From contig JAKFAO010000008.1 in the NCBI GenBank assembly GCA_021527695.1, forward strand, positions 124,001-188,000: a stretch of DNA of 64,000 nt. Reading direction: 5' to 3'. A model generated the notes under the pieces. It was not told the DNA's origin. It saw only the letters and a program-made list of their open reading frames with translations, and made no database searches. Source of the DNA: Naematelia aurantialba (lineage: Eukaryota > Basidiomycota > Tremellomycetes > Tremellales > Naemateliaceae). The position numbers and the translations under genes are program-made. Every line of letters begins with the position of its first letter. Within the stretch, counting starts at the first letter, position 1. Shown one piece after another: positions 1 through 11,296 of this stretch.

Positions 1-1582
1 TCCGTGGAACCGATCGCCCGGCAGACTGTCATATATCAGTTTGGATGACCCGCAACGGGAGGATTACGCACTGGAAGCGACTGCTTTTGGGAGCCTCTTC
101 ACCTGCCTGCAAGATCAAGTCTCGATGTGCGAGCCGCAAGAGCGGCCTTTCGGGGTTTGGATTTGAACGCGTTTGCGGTGAATCGTACGCTGCGAGCTGA
201 TCCAGGAGATGATAGATGTCGGCATTATTCGCATCTTCATCGCTGTTGGCCGCGTTGGGATCTGCGAGTGCCGACGAACCAAATGCAGTAGGCGAGAACA
301 GAGAGGATAATGGAAATGGAGACACAGCTTTTGGAGAAAGGTCAGAGCTGACCGGCTACTTAAATCAGCACGGGTCTGTCTGGAATGATGGGATGCTGAC
401 CCAGACATTGGACGCTCCCTCACCCGGCGTGCTTCCCTCTTTACCCGCGCCGAGCCAGTTCATCGCGCCGAGAAAATTTCCCATGGCTTCGCCAAGGGTA
501 GCTTCACCCCCGTTTGCCTGAGTCTCGGATGTCTTTGAGGCGATCGAGGCTGTTCGATCGCGCTCGGCAGCGGTGTTTGAATTGCCTCCATTAGCGTGAG
601 CCGAGGCCGCTTCCATCATCATGTTGATGGTCTGCCCTCCAGCCCAGTCTGGTACGTCGGGGATACGCTGAGATTGGGAGGATGCATTGTCGCCCGAGTT
701 CGGAAATCCGCTGGGATACGCCATGCTGAGAAGTACGGACGCATCTTCAAGGTGATCCGGGTTGTTCATGTTGTGGTATTGCTGGTTTTGCTGAAACATA
801 GGGAGCAAATGCGGCGTATACGAGGCGCTGTCGTCCGTCTGATAGGGGTACTCGGTCACTCCGTAGACTCCGCCGTTGGTTGGGCCGGCGGCGTACCGAT
901 CAGAATCGTAGGGGCTGTCGTCAAGATCACTATCATCTTCGCCGTTACGAGCTCGGGTCGCTGGTCTGCGATCTTGGTCGTCTCCTCCACTGGAGTTTCG
1001 AGGGTGTTTCCGCCCAATTATGGGCGATGCCTCTCGGACGTCATTCCGGGATGACGAGACGGGTACGCCGGGGTATCCTCGATGCACAGGAGGAGGCGAT
1101 TGCGAGTTTCGGTCGGCAGGCGGCGGTGTGGGATGACAACGCCTGCGGTGCCGCAAAAGCACGTCGCTGAGATTGTCAGTACGATTCGGTGAGCCCAACG
1201 AGTTATGAAAGTGTCGCACGCACCTGCGTGCGAATGCTTTGCTACAGTCTTTGCATGAGAATGGTCGTACGTCTTGATCTGTGACTGGTCAGCGCATAAC
1301 TGAGCGTCAAAGGAGGAGGACACACGTTTGCGCTGATGTCTTTTCAGATATTCCATTCGACTATACGACTGCGGAATGTCAACGTCATCCCAGACACCTC
1401 GGATTAGCTGGCCACATGTTGTGCAAGGTGTGACATACCTGACCACAACCGGGATACGGGCACCCAAAAGTCTCCTTGTCCTTGCCACTGTCCTTGCCGC
1501 GCCTCCCTCCTCCGCTTCCCTGTTCTTGCGGAGAGAGGGTGGTCGACACGGGACTGTCGTCCCTCTGCACGCGAGCAGGCAT
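1..1582 (-). CDS. C2H2 zinc-finger transcription factor, partial (3' part outside window)
   Basis: Probable nuclear DNA-binding regulator. Exon 1 (1582-1439) opens at an ATG in the context aacaacATG and ends inside the first finger (CPYPGCGQ). Exon 2 (1368-1326) supplies the rest of that finger (YSRMEYLKRHQRK). Exon 3 (1272-1224) begins finger two (RPFSCKDCSKAFARS), and exon 4, from 1166 down, completes it (DVLLRHRRRCHP). The two fingers are therefore cut by three introns whose phases agree. The tail is disordered, rich in Asn, Ser and Gly. A further coding stretch around 262-90 (with DIYHLLDQLAAYDSP) probably continues the protein past an intron starting near 410, and the gene leaves the window at base 1. 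That last join is unresolved. Two N-terminal fingers with a long tail are common in fungal regulators, but no second domain is visible. Targets are unknown. Confidence 0.75.
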
Positions 1583-2135
1583 GTTGTTGATTGTGGCAAG
1601 CGAAGCCCTGGTTCGACGTGTCCGTCAAATACGGAAAAAGTAGGAGTGGTCGGGGAGGAACTGGAGCGCCTCCACTCCCCAGGGCGTCTGGCCAGAAATC
1701 GAGTGAGCGGATGACGAGTTCGTGAGCCTGGGGTCTGGCTGTCAACAGCTGGGCTACCCTCTGAAGGGTGATAGACAAGCACTTGGGACTCGCTGTGAGC
1801 AGCAGATAAATTACCTATGCGACAAGTGGGATACAAAATGCCAGAGGTGGAGGGCTAGAAGGAAGACTCGCCTCCACCCCGTTCGTTTTGCTCACCAACC
1901 TCACTCCCTAGAGAGGTAAAGGGGGGGATTGTATAAAGCCTTTGAGTCTTCCAAGTCGGAATTACCGAAAACAGTGCTGTTCAACAAAAATCCGCAGACT
2001 CCGAAGGAAATGGCGACGGGTCAAGAGTGAGGAAAAGCCACGTCAGCTACGTTTCGTTCCGACAACTCGGCTCAAGAGGTTGGAGGTATCGAGCGACCAG
2101 TCTAATCGTGCACTCCGCCTTCGCCACCTGCTACG
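1583..2135. promoter_or_regulatory. Divergent intergenic region, C2H2 factor / bL36m
   Basis: The 553 bases between the divergent start codons at 1582 (-) and 2136 (+). I see no coding exon and no clear TATA box. It must hold both promoters. Confidence 0.4.
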
Positions 2136-2676
2136 ATGCTCCGACTTGCACTCCGTCGCCCAACAGTCTCAATAGCCTCCGGGAGCCGAGCATGTTCCTC
2201 CACGACCCATCACTGCTCTCACACTCCTCAGCCTCGAGCATCAGTTTGCGCACCTCCGTCTTCCCCAATGACTGCACTACGGACACTCTCGCCTCTTTCC
2301 CTATCACGACAATCTTTGGCCGTCTCAGCATCAAGTCCACTCGCGTTGGGTGCCCAACAGGTCCGGGGAATGAAGGTCCGCAGTGCCATCAAGCGGATGT
2401 GCGACAGTTGTGCAATCGTCAAACGGTGAGTGCCTCATCTTCGACCAGTACGAGGCAGACGTGGTCCCCTCGTTCCCTTCGTATTTATCATTCGCATTGC
2501 CCTGAGATCTCAAGCTCTCATTACTTCAATACGCCGCCGGTACAGCCGATGCTGATGGGATGAGTAGGTATGGGAGGTTGTATGTCATTTGCAAAAAGAA
2601 CCCTAAACACAAACAGGCAAGTCTTTCCTGTCTTCTTTGGTGCCGTAGCTGACAACACCGACAGAGGCAAGGATAG
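2136..2676 (+). CDS. RTC6: Mitochondrial large-subunit ribosomal protein bL36m
   Basis: Small zinc-ribbon protein of the mitochondrial large ribosomal subunit. Exons 2136-2425, 2568-2616 and 2665-2676 sum to 351 nt (116 aa). The first ~78 residues are an Arg/Ser/Ala-rich presequence (MLRLALRRPTVS...) typical of matrix import. The mature part begins at the bL36 core MKVRSAIKRMCDSC, continues YGRLYVICKKNPKHKQ and ends RQG, so all zinc ligands (CxxC, then C...H) are present. Intron 1 is GTGAGT...AG. Intron 2 (2617-2664, 48 nt) starts with GCAAGT and ends with ACAG, a GC-AG intron. Splicing there is needed to reach the family's invariant KHKQRQG end. The gene stands alone, divergent from the C2H2 factor. 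Confidence 0.93.
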
Positions 2677-3987
2677 CCCCTACTTGTATGCATAGCATTG
2701 TTACCATACGTTTGCAGCTCTGTGACATTTGTGACCTGGGTGGCAAAGGACTAGCACACACAGTCGCACTCGAGACCATGAACCCCAAGTTCCTGATGGT
2801 TCTTCCGGTTGATATCCTCAAATCGCTCCCAAACCCCTTCTAACCGCTGGGTCAGTCGACGACAAGCAAATGTTGCGTCGTATAATCAGTCTCAGGGAGG
2901 AGAGTAGAGCCGCCACCGATCCGACGAGAACTACTGCGTCATAGCTGGCCAGTGACCCGGTATCCGCTTGTAGGTGCTTGTAGGTGCTTATCTCTTGTCA
3001 GCTCAACCGCCGTCTATCTGACAACTATCACCTAAATCTGTATCCCTGTTGATACATATCGTTCCCACCCCGTTCCGATCAGCGAGCAGTGAATCAGCAC
3101 TTCTCAGTCTCGAGTCTTTCCTGGTCCTGTCAAAAGCGCTCAACTACGCCTGGCATTGCAACACTACATGCTCGCGCCTGCAGATCTCCGATCCACATGC
3201 TGCCTCCCGATCCAGCCCTGACACCCCCACTCCGCTCCTCCTCCCCCCCCCCCCTTTCCCCCGCACGAATCGTCACCATCACCCGCATGAACGCGCTGCT
3301 CGATGTCTTTAAGGTGTTCAGGCTGTTAATTGGGGAAGAACACGTGATCTGCATGGATGGGGGCCTCGCGCCCGACGCCCTAAGTCAGCTCATCGCTTCT
3401 GAGCATTTACTGGCAACCAAAGCTATCATGGGTTTGCGGCTTCCTCAAGCCACCATCCGAGGGTATGGTGCGGGACTAGGACCGCGCCAGCTTCGGCCGC
3501 CTCACCTTCGAGTAAATAAACTGCCTGTCTATCACCCAGGGGCTTTGAGAAGATCGCGAGAGAACGATGTCGAGTTTCTCCGCAAGGGCCCGTCTGGCTG
3601 TCAAGAAAAGAGTGCTAGTCCCCATGAAAACAAGTCACGTGATGCTTCCTTTGGAATGGGCTCGAGCGGTGCAGTGCCAAGCCTTCCTTTGCCTGTGGCA
3701 CGTGTCATTCACCGCCCCCTGATGTTTGATGTTTCTTGGTGTTTCGAGGGTGTCTGTCAACTTTCCTGCCCCAGCACGCCCCGTTTTTCCTTTCCGTTCC
3801 TTCCTTTCTTTCTTTCCATTCTTTTTCATTCTTTCCTCCTCGCACCCATCGTCCATTCAATTCATTCTCCTTGCATATTCAATTCACTGGCCCTTGCATT
3901 CTTCTCTTCTCCACTTACAACAACAGTGGACCACATCGCTCCTTTCCACAACGACAACATCATCCACGTGAAAACAGGAAAATCAAC
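2677..3987. other. Intergenic region upstream of the PEBP gene
   Basis: No gene is supported here. The reading frames crossing it lack family motifs and conserved splice structure. From about 3770 to 3920 the top strand is strongly pyrimidine-rich (CTTTCC/TTCTTT runs) and leads straight to the ATG at 3988, as expected for a fungal promoter or 5' leader. A C-run lies near 3245. Confidence 0.4.
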
Positions 3988-5311
3988 ATGTTCAAGCTGC
4001 TCTCTGCCCTGGCGCTTGTGGCGGTGTCGTATGCCCAGAACAACTCGGTTTCGGATACGGACATTGCTGGCGTCGAAGCAAACTTTGCCAGTCAGTCTCC
4101 GTCACATGATGCGGTTGAGAGACGTCGACTGAACCGGCGCAGATGCGCAGCTTGTCCCGAATTTCATTGCTGAGTTTAACCCCGACGGTCTGCTCGACGT
4201 CTCCTACAACAACGAGGTCATCACTACAGGCCAGAACCTCACTCAAGATGGTGAGTGCTTGGGTTGCGTATGTGATATTCACGACGCCCTCGGCTGATTG
4301 GAAAATAGTGGTTTCATCCTTCCCTACCATCTCTTATTCACCTGGACCGACCGCCGACGACCCCTCGGCAACTGATGTAAGTAGTCAACGCAACTTGCAT
4401 TCAACGCTAATCCGGGCTATCCGCCTCTTCCCCACCATGCCTACTACATTGGTCGTCCTCATCTGCGCTGCCTTGCTTGCCACCCCACCGCAGCTCTTCA
4501 CGTTGATCCTGGCGGACGCAGACATTGTCGGTACCGACGAATCCACAACCCCGCAGACCCGACACTGGTTGGTAAACTCGGCTTCGCTTACCATTGGGGA
4601 CAGTGCGCCATACGCCATCAGCTACGCAAACTCAACTTCCATGTGAGCCGTGCAGCGCTCTGCGGTCTAGTAAGCTGATAATTAAGCACCGACTATGCTG
4701 GTCCAGCACCTGCTGCTGGTAGCGGACCGCACAGGTGAGTATTTCTCCACCCACGTATATACAGATTCTGGATCTCCCCTCACTCAAAAGATAGGCGGGT
4801 GTGTGTGAGAGAATACTGACTTCTCAGATACGTATTCTTGATGTACGCCCAGCCGTCGACCTTCACTGCACCCGCCAACCTGTCTGTGGCGGGGACGGCT
4901 CTCGGCACATTCTTCGTCTCATCATATGTCCAGGAGTCAGGACTTGGAGACCTAACGGCGGCGCAGTACTTCCAGGTCGAGAACGGCGTCGCGACTGTCT
5001 CTGTGAGTTTTGGGCCGTCCCTGTAGAGTCTTGGTAGGAGCTGACACCATCAGGTCGCCGCTACCACCGCGGTGGACTCGGCCACGCTCAGCGCAGCTAG
5101 TACCACGGGCACCTCGACGGGCTCAGGCTCATCCACCGCTTCCGCCTCCGGCTCTGGCACTGCCTCGCAGACGTCTGCAGCTTCGGCTTCGGGCAGCGCG
5201 ACTTCGTCGACTGGTGCAGCATCGTCTACCAAGCAGGAGCTGGGATGGGGTGTGGTCGTTGGGGCAGTTGGTATTGCTGGAGCCGTTTTCGGCGCTGGAC
5301 TTGGATTCTGA
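3988..5311 (+). CDS. Secreted, probably GPI-anchored PEBP-family protein
   Basis: Seven exons (3988-4090, 4143-4250, 4309-4376, 4494-4642, 4687-4734, 4828-5002, 5054-5311) sum to 909 nt (302 aa). The signal peptide is MFKLLSALALVAVSYAQ. The body has the phosphatidylethanolamine-binding protein (PEBP) core: FTLILADADIVG, then RHWLV, then GPHRYVFLMYAQP, matching the family's acidic ligand-pocket segment, HWL motif and GPHRY segment. A ~60-residue Ser/Thr/Gly/Ala spacer follows, then a hydrophobic tail (WGVVVGAVGIAGAVFGAG) ending at the stop, which is the layout of a GPI-attachment signal. The family binds anionic lipids, and some fungal members inhibit carboxypeptidase Y. This one should sit at the cell surface or wall. 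Its substrate or partner cannot be read from sequence. Confidence 0.87.
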
Positions 5312-5672
5312 TCACCTCGGTGAAAGGTGTGAATAGGATGTGAAGTAGCATCGACTCGTACTATCAACAGCATATGGACTTTATGACATGTCACCTATCC
5401 TTTCCGCTCTTCATGAGATCTCTTATAATATATCACCTTGTTACGAACACTTCCTAGCACCGTGCCCATCTCCGTTTTCTACTGATAAGATTGTGCGCAG
5501 AGCTGTCGTACTCGTACTGCCTGATGTCAAGGTTGTGGTGGGTGAAAGAAACAGAGGCGGCGCCCCAGAGTTGCCGGGCCGAAATTCATTCACGTCCCGC
5601 ACCAAGGCAACTGCCGTTTCGCTCTCACTGCTGCTTTTGGTCGCCTGTTGTCACTCGTTTTGCCTGTTCAAG
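5312..5672. promoter_or_regulatory. Intergenic: PEBP 3' region and adenylate kinase promoter
   Basis: 361 bases between tandem genes. An AT-rich stretch (TATAATATATC near 5425) may be the PEBP 3' end or a TATA-like element. No coding exon is seen. Confidence 0.35.
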
Positions 5673-7551
<1,879 letters not shown>

Positions 7552-8056
7552 ATGCACGACGGAAAAGAAGGCCGGAGAGAAGCGGATCTGACGACTGACG
7601 AGATGGAGACGGAAGAAAAACGCTACATGGCATTATGCATTAGATCCACCAAGTGCTTGCATCTGTGTTTCAGCGCGGTGCGCCTGCACTCTCGGTATGA
7701 GGTCTCAGTAAACCGACAAGCAATGGCTCGTACTGCCAGGTAGTGACTGTCGCTGTGGACGGGATCTACAGGGGATCGGTTGGAGTCGTTCAGCATATAT
7801 CACGTGCTCGCCGACCCGCGCCATACGAGCGGCAGAATGCGATCTTTGGCTCGGAACAGTCAATTCAGCTTGTGCATGCTGTGAACCGCACAACACGTTT
7901 TCTATCGTATCCTAAACGACCGCCACCGGAGCGCGGTGATGTGAAACGGGAGGCGATGAGGGGTCGGTAGGATGGGATCGGGTCAGGGTCAGGGTAGATT
8001 ATCCAGCGACCAGCGGCCAATTGGGAGGTGCTTGGCGAAGGGACGAGGTTTGGCAT
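7552..8056. other. Convergent intergenic region, ADK1 / V-ATPase c
   Basis: About 500 bases between the stop of adenylate kinase and the likely stop of the V-ATPase gene. No coding exon is recognised. It should contain both 3' UTRs and poly(A) sites. Confidence 0.4.
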
Positions 8057-9009
8057 TTACTCGGCGATGGAGCACTGGGATGATAAGCGTGCGGCCTGAA
8101 GAACCTGAAGAATGGAGGGAGAAGGGAGGCTCACGGTGTAGTCGGTGCTCGAGTTGGTGTTGAGAATGAGGGCGACGATGAGGCCGTACAGACCCAGGAC
8201 TTCAGCGAAAATGAGGATAAGGATCTAGCACAGAGTTAGCACGCGGTACCAAGTCCGAGGCCAGGTTGAGCTGCGCCGCGCGGGGGGGGACGGGGCAGGG
8301 ACTGACCATGCCGACAAAGAGCCTTGGCTGCTGGGCGGTTCCGCGCACACCTGCGTCTCCGACAATGCCGATGGCGAAACCTGCGGCAAGACCGGCGAGA
8401 CCGACGGACAGACCAGCGCCGAGCTGGATGAAGCCCGTGTACAGGGGCATGGGCGATGCGACTAAAGGGAAAACAAGGTATGAGCCATCGGGGCCATCGC
8501 GGACATGGGCAGCGCGATGGGAGACTCACGGTCACCCGAGATCAGGACCGACACGACGAGGCCGTACTACGTCGAGTCAGTAGGGACGACGACAAGTACG
8601 AGTACGACGGGTAAGCGCAGTAAGGGTGGATATGGGCGCAGGACGTACAATGGCAATGATACCGGCCATAATGACGGGCACGACACACTTCATCATGAGA
8701 TCGGGTCGGAGGACAGCCATTGCCGAGATACCAACGCCGGACTTGGCGGTACCGTACCTGTGTGCGCATTAGCATGCCCAATGGCTCGGGATAGTTCAGT
8801 GCTGGTAGGAGCAGAGCGACCCAGGGGCGGCATCGCGACTCGACAGACGTAACGCCGCTCAGCGTGTACGCGGATGAATGGAGAACTGGTGGGTGTTGAA
8901 GCACTGAGACTCACGCGGCGCCGATACAGGTGAAGACGATAGCCGAGGTGCAGCCCATGGCACCGAAGAACGGGGCGTACACCGGGCAGAGATCAGCAGT
9001 GGAAGACAT
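8057..9009 (-). CDS. VMA3: V-type proton ATPase 16-kDa proteolipid subunit c
   Basis: Membrane rotor subunit of the vacuolar H+-ATPase Vo sector. Exons, high to low: 9009-8915, 8757-8649, 8566-8530, 8461-8307, 8224-8135 and a putative last exon 8074-8057. Together they sum to 504 nt (167 aa). The start reads [19 protein letters not shown]. Four transmembrane helices are visible, with the proton-binding Glu in helix 4 ([16 protein letters not shown]). Five introns split so short a protein. The last exon is inferred: reading on after STDYT gives a poorly conserved tail, while a GTGAGC donor at 8134 and an acceptor at 8075 give the short end CSIAE. Convergent with ADK1 and divergent from the ZNF511-like gene. 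Confidence 0.93.
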
Positions 9010-9400
9010 GTTGCTATGCTGTACAAGCGTGGTCAGCGGTCAAACGTGGTTGAGAGACTACCGAAAGAACCGACCGCCAACGGCGGAGTTTCCTGTGCGG
9101 TGCTGGGCAGCAGAAGACGTACCGGTACCACGCGCGTGCGATGAGAGGGCTGCCGAGTGGTCGTGCAGAGAGTGAAAGAGAGAGGCGAGAGTGATATCGA
9201 TGAGACTGAGAACAGCGCTGTCGTCGGCATCGATGCACCGGGGACGAGCCGGCGTTTCGGCGTTCTCCCCATGTGGCGGTTAGCCTAGATGGAGGTTGTC
9301 CACTGTTTCCTCGTCGCGCTTTGTTCGTCGACCTTGATTTACTAGTGACTCCAGCAAGAAACGTCGCAGCTGGGCCCGAGCCTTGGACTGATAATGTATC
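9010..9400. promoter_or_regulatory. Divergent intergenic region, VMA3 / ZNF511-like gene
   Basis: 391 bases between head-to-head start codons. No exon is seen. Both promoters must lie here. Confidence 0.45.
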
Positions 9401-10584
9401 ATGGACCTCGAGAGAGGAGCTAGCAAGCGCCCGCGCTCGCCGTCTCCATCCTACAGCTCTTCGTCATCATCCGGCTCGAGCCCATCACCCTCACGCTCTC
9501 GTTCCCTCTCGCCACCGCCGAAATTTCATCGTGCTGGCCTCTCGTCCCAGCCACACGCACACGAGTGTAACCTCCCACCTACGTGTTCTCCCCCGCAGCC
9601 GTCCACCTCATTTGCGACACCGGACGAGCTCGAGCGACACCAGGCCGCCTTCCATCGCTGGGTATGCCACGTGCCGATCCGGGACCGCGGCAGGGACGCA
9701 GCGGGCCACCCTGCTCCGACTGATATCCCTACGGTCTTTGTGGGCAGAGGAGGCTTTAGAGAGTGTGCCAAGGTGTTCCCAGAGGAACGGCTGCTGAACC
9801 TGGCAAGTCGTGTTCTTTGGCGTGGCGTGCACCACGCAAAGCTCACCTAAGCCCATAGTCCCGGCTGATATGGCGTATAGCATCATACAGAAGTACACGA
9901 CCCTTTGGCCCTGGAACGCAAGGCCCAGGGCGCAAAGATTGTAAGTGCATGGCCTCCAGTAGACTATAAGAGTTCCTTAACCGATCGGACAGTTTGCGTG
10001 CTTCCTCCCTCCTGATCAGTGCGACCGCAGATTCCTCGATCCGAGCAAGCGGCGCCGACATCTCATTGACAAGCATGGTCAGTCGTGTCTCCCAACCTCT
10101 ATCCCGCCGTACGAGCTTATTCGTCACACAGGTTACCCACCTACCTACTTTTTTTCAATCACAAATCATGGCGTAAGTTAGGTCGTGAAGACTTTGCGCC
10201 GCTCACTGGGAAAGATCAACAGAATCGCGCGGGAAGACGGTCTTGCAATGTCGCTCGTCCGCCCTAGACGAGCTACTCTCGGCACGGTGGCAGTGGCAAC
10301 TGGACCGGACATGATTGCGCAACAGCAAAACCCTGGCCACCAAGTGAGTTTGCTATCCTGCATCATGGCATGGCGTTGGGTTACAGAGTTGACCTCTCAC
10401 TTAGTCATCGTTGGTTAAACGCTCGGGTGGATGCGCTGCTTCCGCTCTGAACGATACGGGAGCCATCTCGACAGCTGAAGCGGAGGGAGTTGAGGAGGAC
10501 ATGCAGCATCTGTCAGCACAGGTTGCCACCCTGCAGAGTAGTCTGTCGTTTGTGCCTCGCACGGTGAGGAAGAAAGGTGACTGA
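9401..10584 (+). CDS. ZNF511-like C2H2 zinc-finger protein
   Basis: Homologue of the conserved eukaryotic ZNF511 family, whose role is poorly defined. It opens with a Ser/Arg/Pro-rich tract, then degenerate fingers: CNLPPTC...DELERHQAAFH, ECAKVFPEERLLNLHHTEVH and CFLPPDQC...RRRHLIDKHG, the last running into the family hallmark YPPTYFFSITNHG. It ends SLSFVPRTVRKKGD. Exons: 9401-9802, 9881-9940, 9993-10077, 10132-10172, 10215-10343, 10405-10584. The intron at 9803-9880 has a GCAAGT donor (GC-AG). The intron at 10173-10214 is only 42 nt with a weak AAAG acceptor, but it removes an in-frame TAG and restores the frame (NHG|INRIAREDG). An extra intron within 9660-9760 is possible. Confidence 0.82.
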
Positions 10585-11296
10585 GGCTCAACCGGTCGTC
10601 GGAGGGGGATGCTATACATTTGTAATTTACTGCAGCTGGCGGTCCATGGAGCGGAAGAGTATGGCACCTGGCGCCAGCGGTATCTATGTACAACTCACTG
10701 TACGACTATCGTGTCGATCTTACTGTATCTGTCACGGAATCGCTCGTCCAGCTAATTTTTCGGCTGTCGATTTCGGTACAAAGTGGGATTCCCCGTTGTA
10801 CGTTACCCAGCTATGCTTTTCTCGCTTCTTTGTGGCTGGGTGGGTTGGCGGGCTAGATCAAGGCCGTCAGCAGTCGGTTCTCAGCTGGGCATGTGCCAGG
10901 TTGTCTCACGGGTACCCCGGTGGCAGGCAGCTCCACAAGATGAGGCCCGTCTGGTGGATCGCACAATCGTGTGCGAACTCGTCCCTCCCCTCGACGGTCC
11001 AGAACCGCTGCAGCCCGGTTACGCGGATCGGGTTCGTTCCTTCCACGCCCACGGGTGGCACAGGATGTGCTCGTCCTCCCCCTCGATGCCAAATACTCGT
11101 TGCTGTCCGAGTCTTCGCCATTGGTCGACAACGGCCACCCTGAACAGACTTGTTCAGCTGTCGCGACGTCATCTGGGCGTCCGAGGAGTAGGAAGCGTGA
11201 CTGGTGACTGGTGACTGATAACTGGTGACTGGTGACTGATGACAGGCTACTGGTGACTCAGCACGGACCTTTCCTCTCGAACAGATCACGTGACCA
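10585..11296. other. Region before the Ser/Pro-rich protein gene, possible 5' exons
   Basis: Holds the promoter and possibly upstream exons of the next gene. Two candidate coding stretches on the + strand are DVLVLPLDAKYSLLSESS (about 11064-11120) and TLNRLVQLSRRHL (about 11140-11175). I could not join them with confidence. A 7-base minisatellite lies at 11196-11258. Confidence 0.3.
11196..11258. repeat. Minisatellite, unit TGGTGAC / TGATAAC
   Basis: About nine adjoining copies of a 7-base unit (CTGGTGA with variants), likely inside an intron or 5' leader of the downstream gene. Confidence 0.75.

Noticed and set aside
3089..4132. 347-codon plus-strand frame overlapping the PEBP start
   Set aside because: It is Ser/Phe/Pro-rich from pyrimidine tracts, has no domain, and runs out of frame through the well-supported PEBP first exon.
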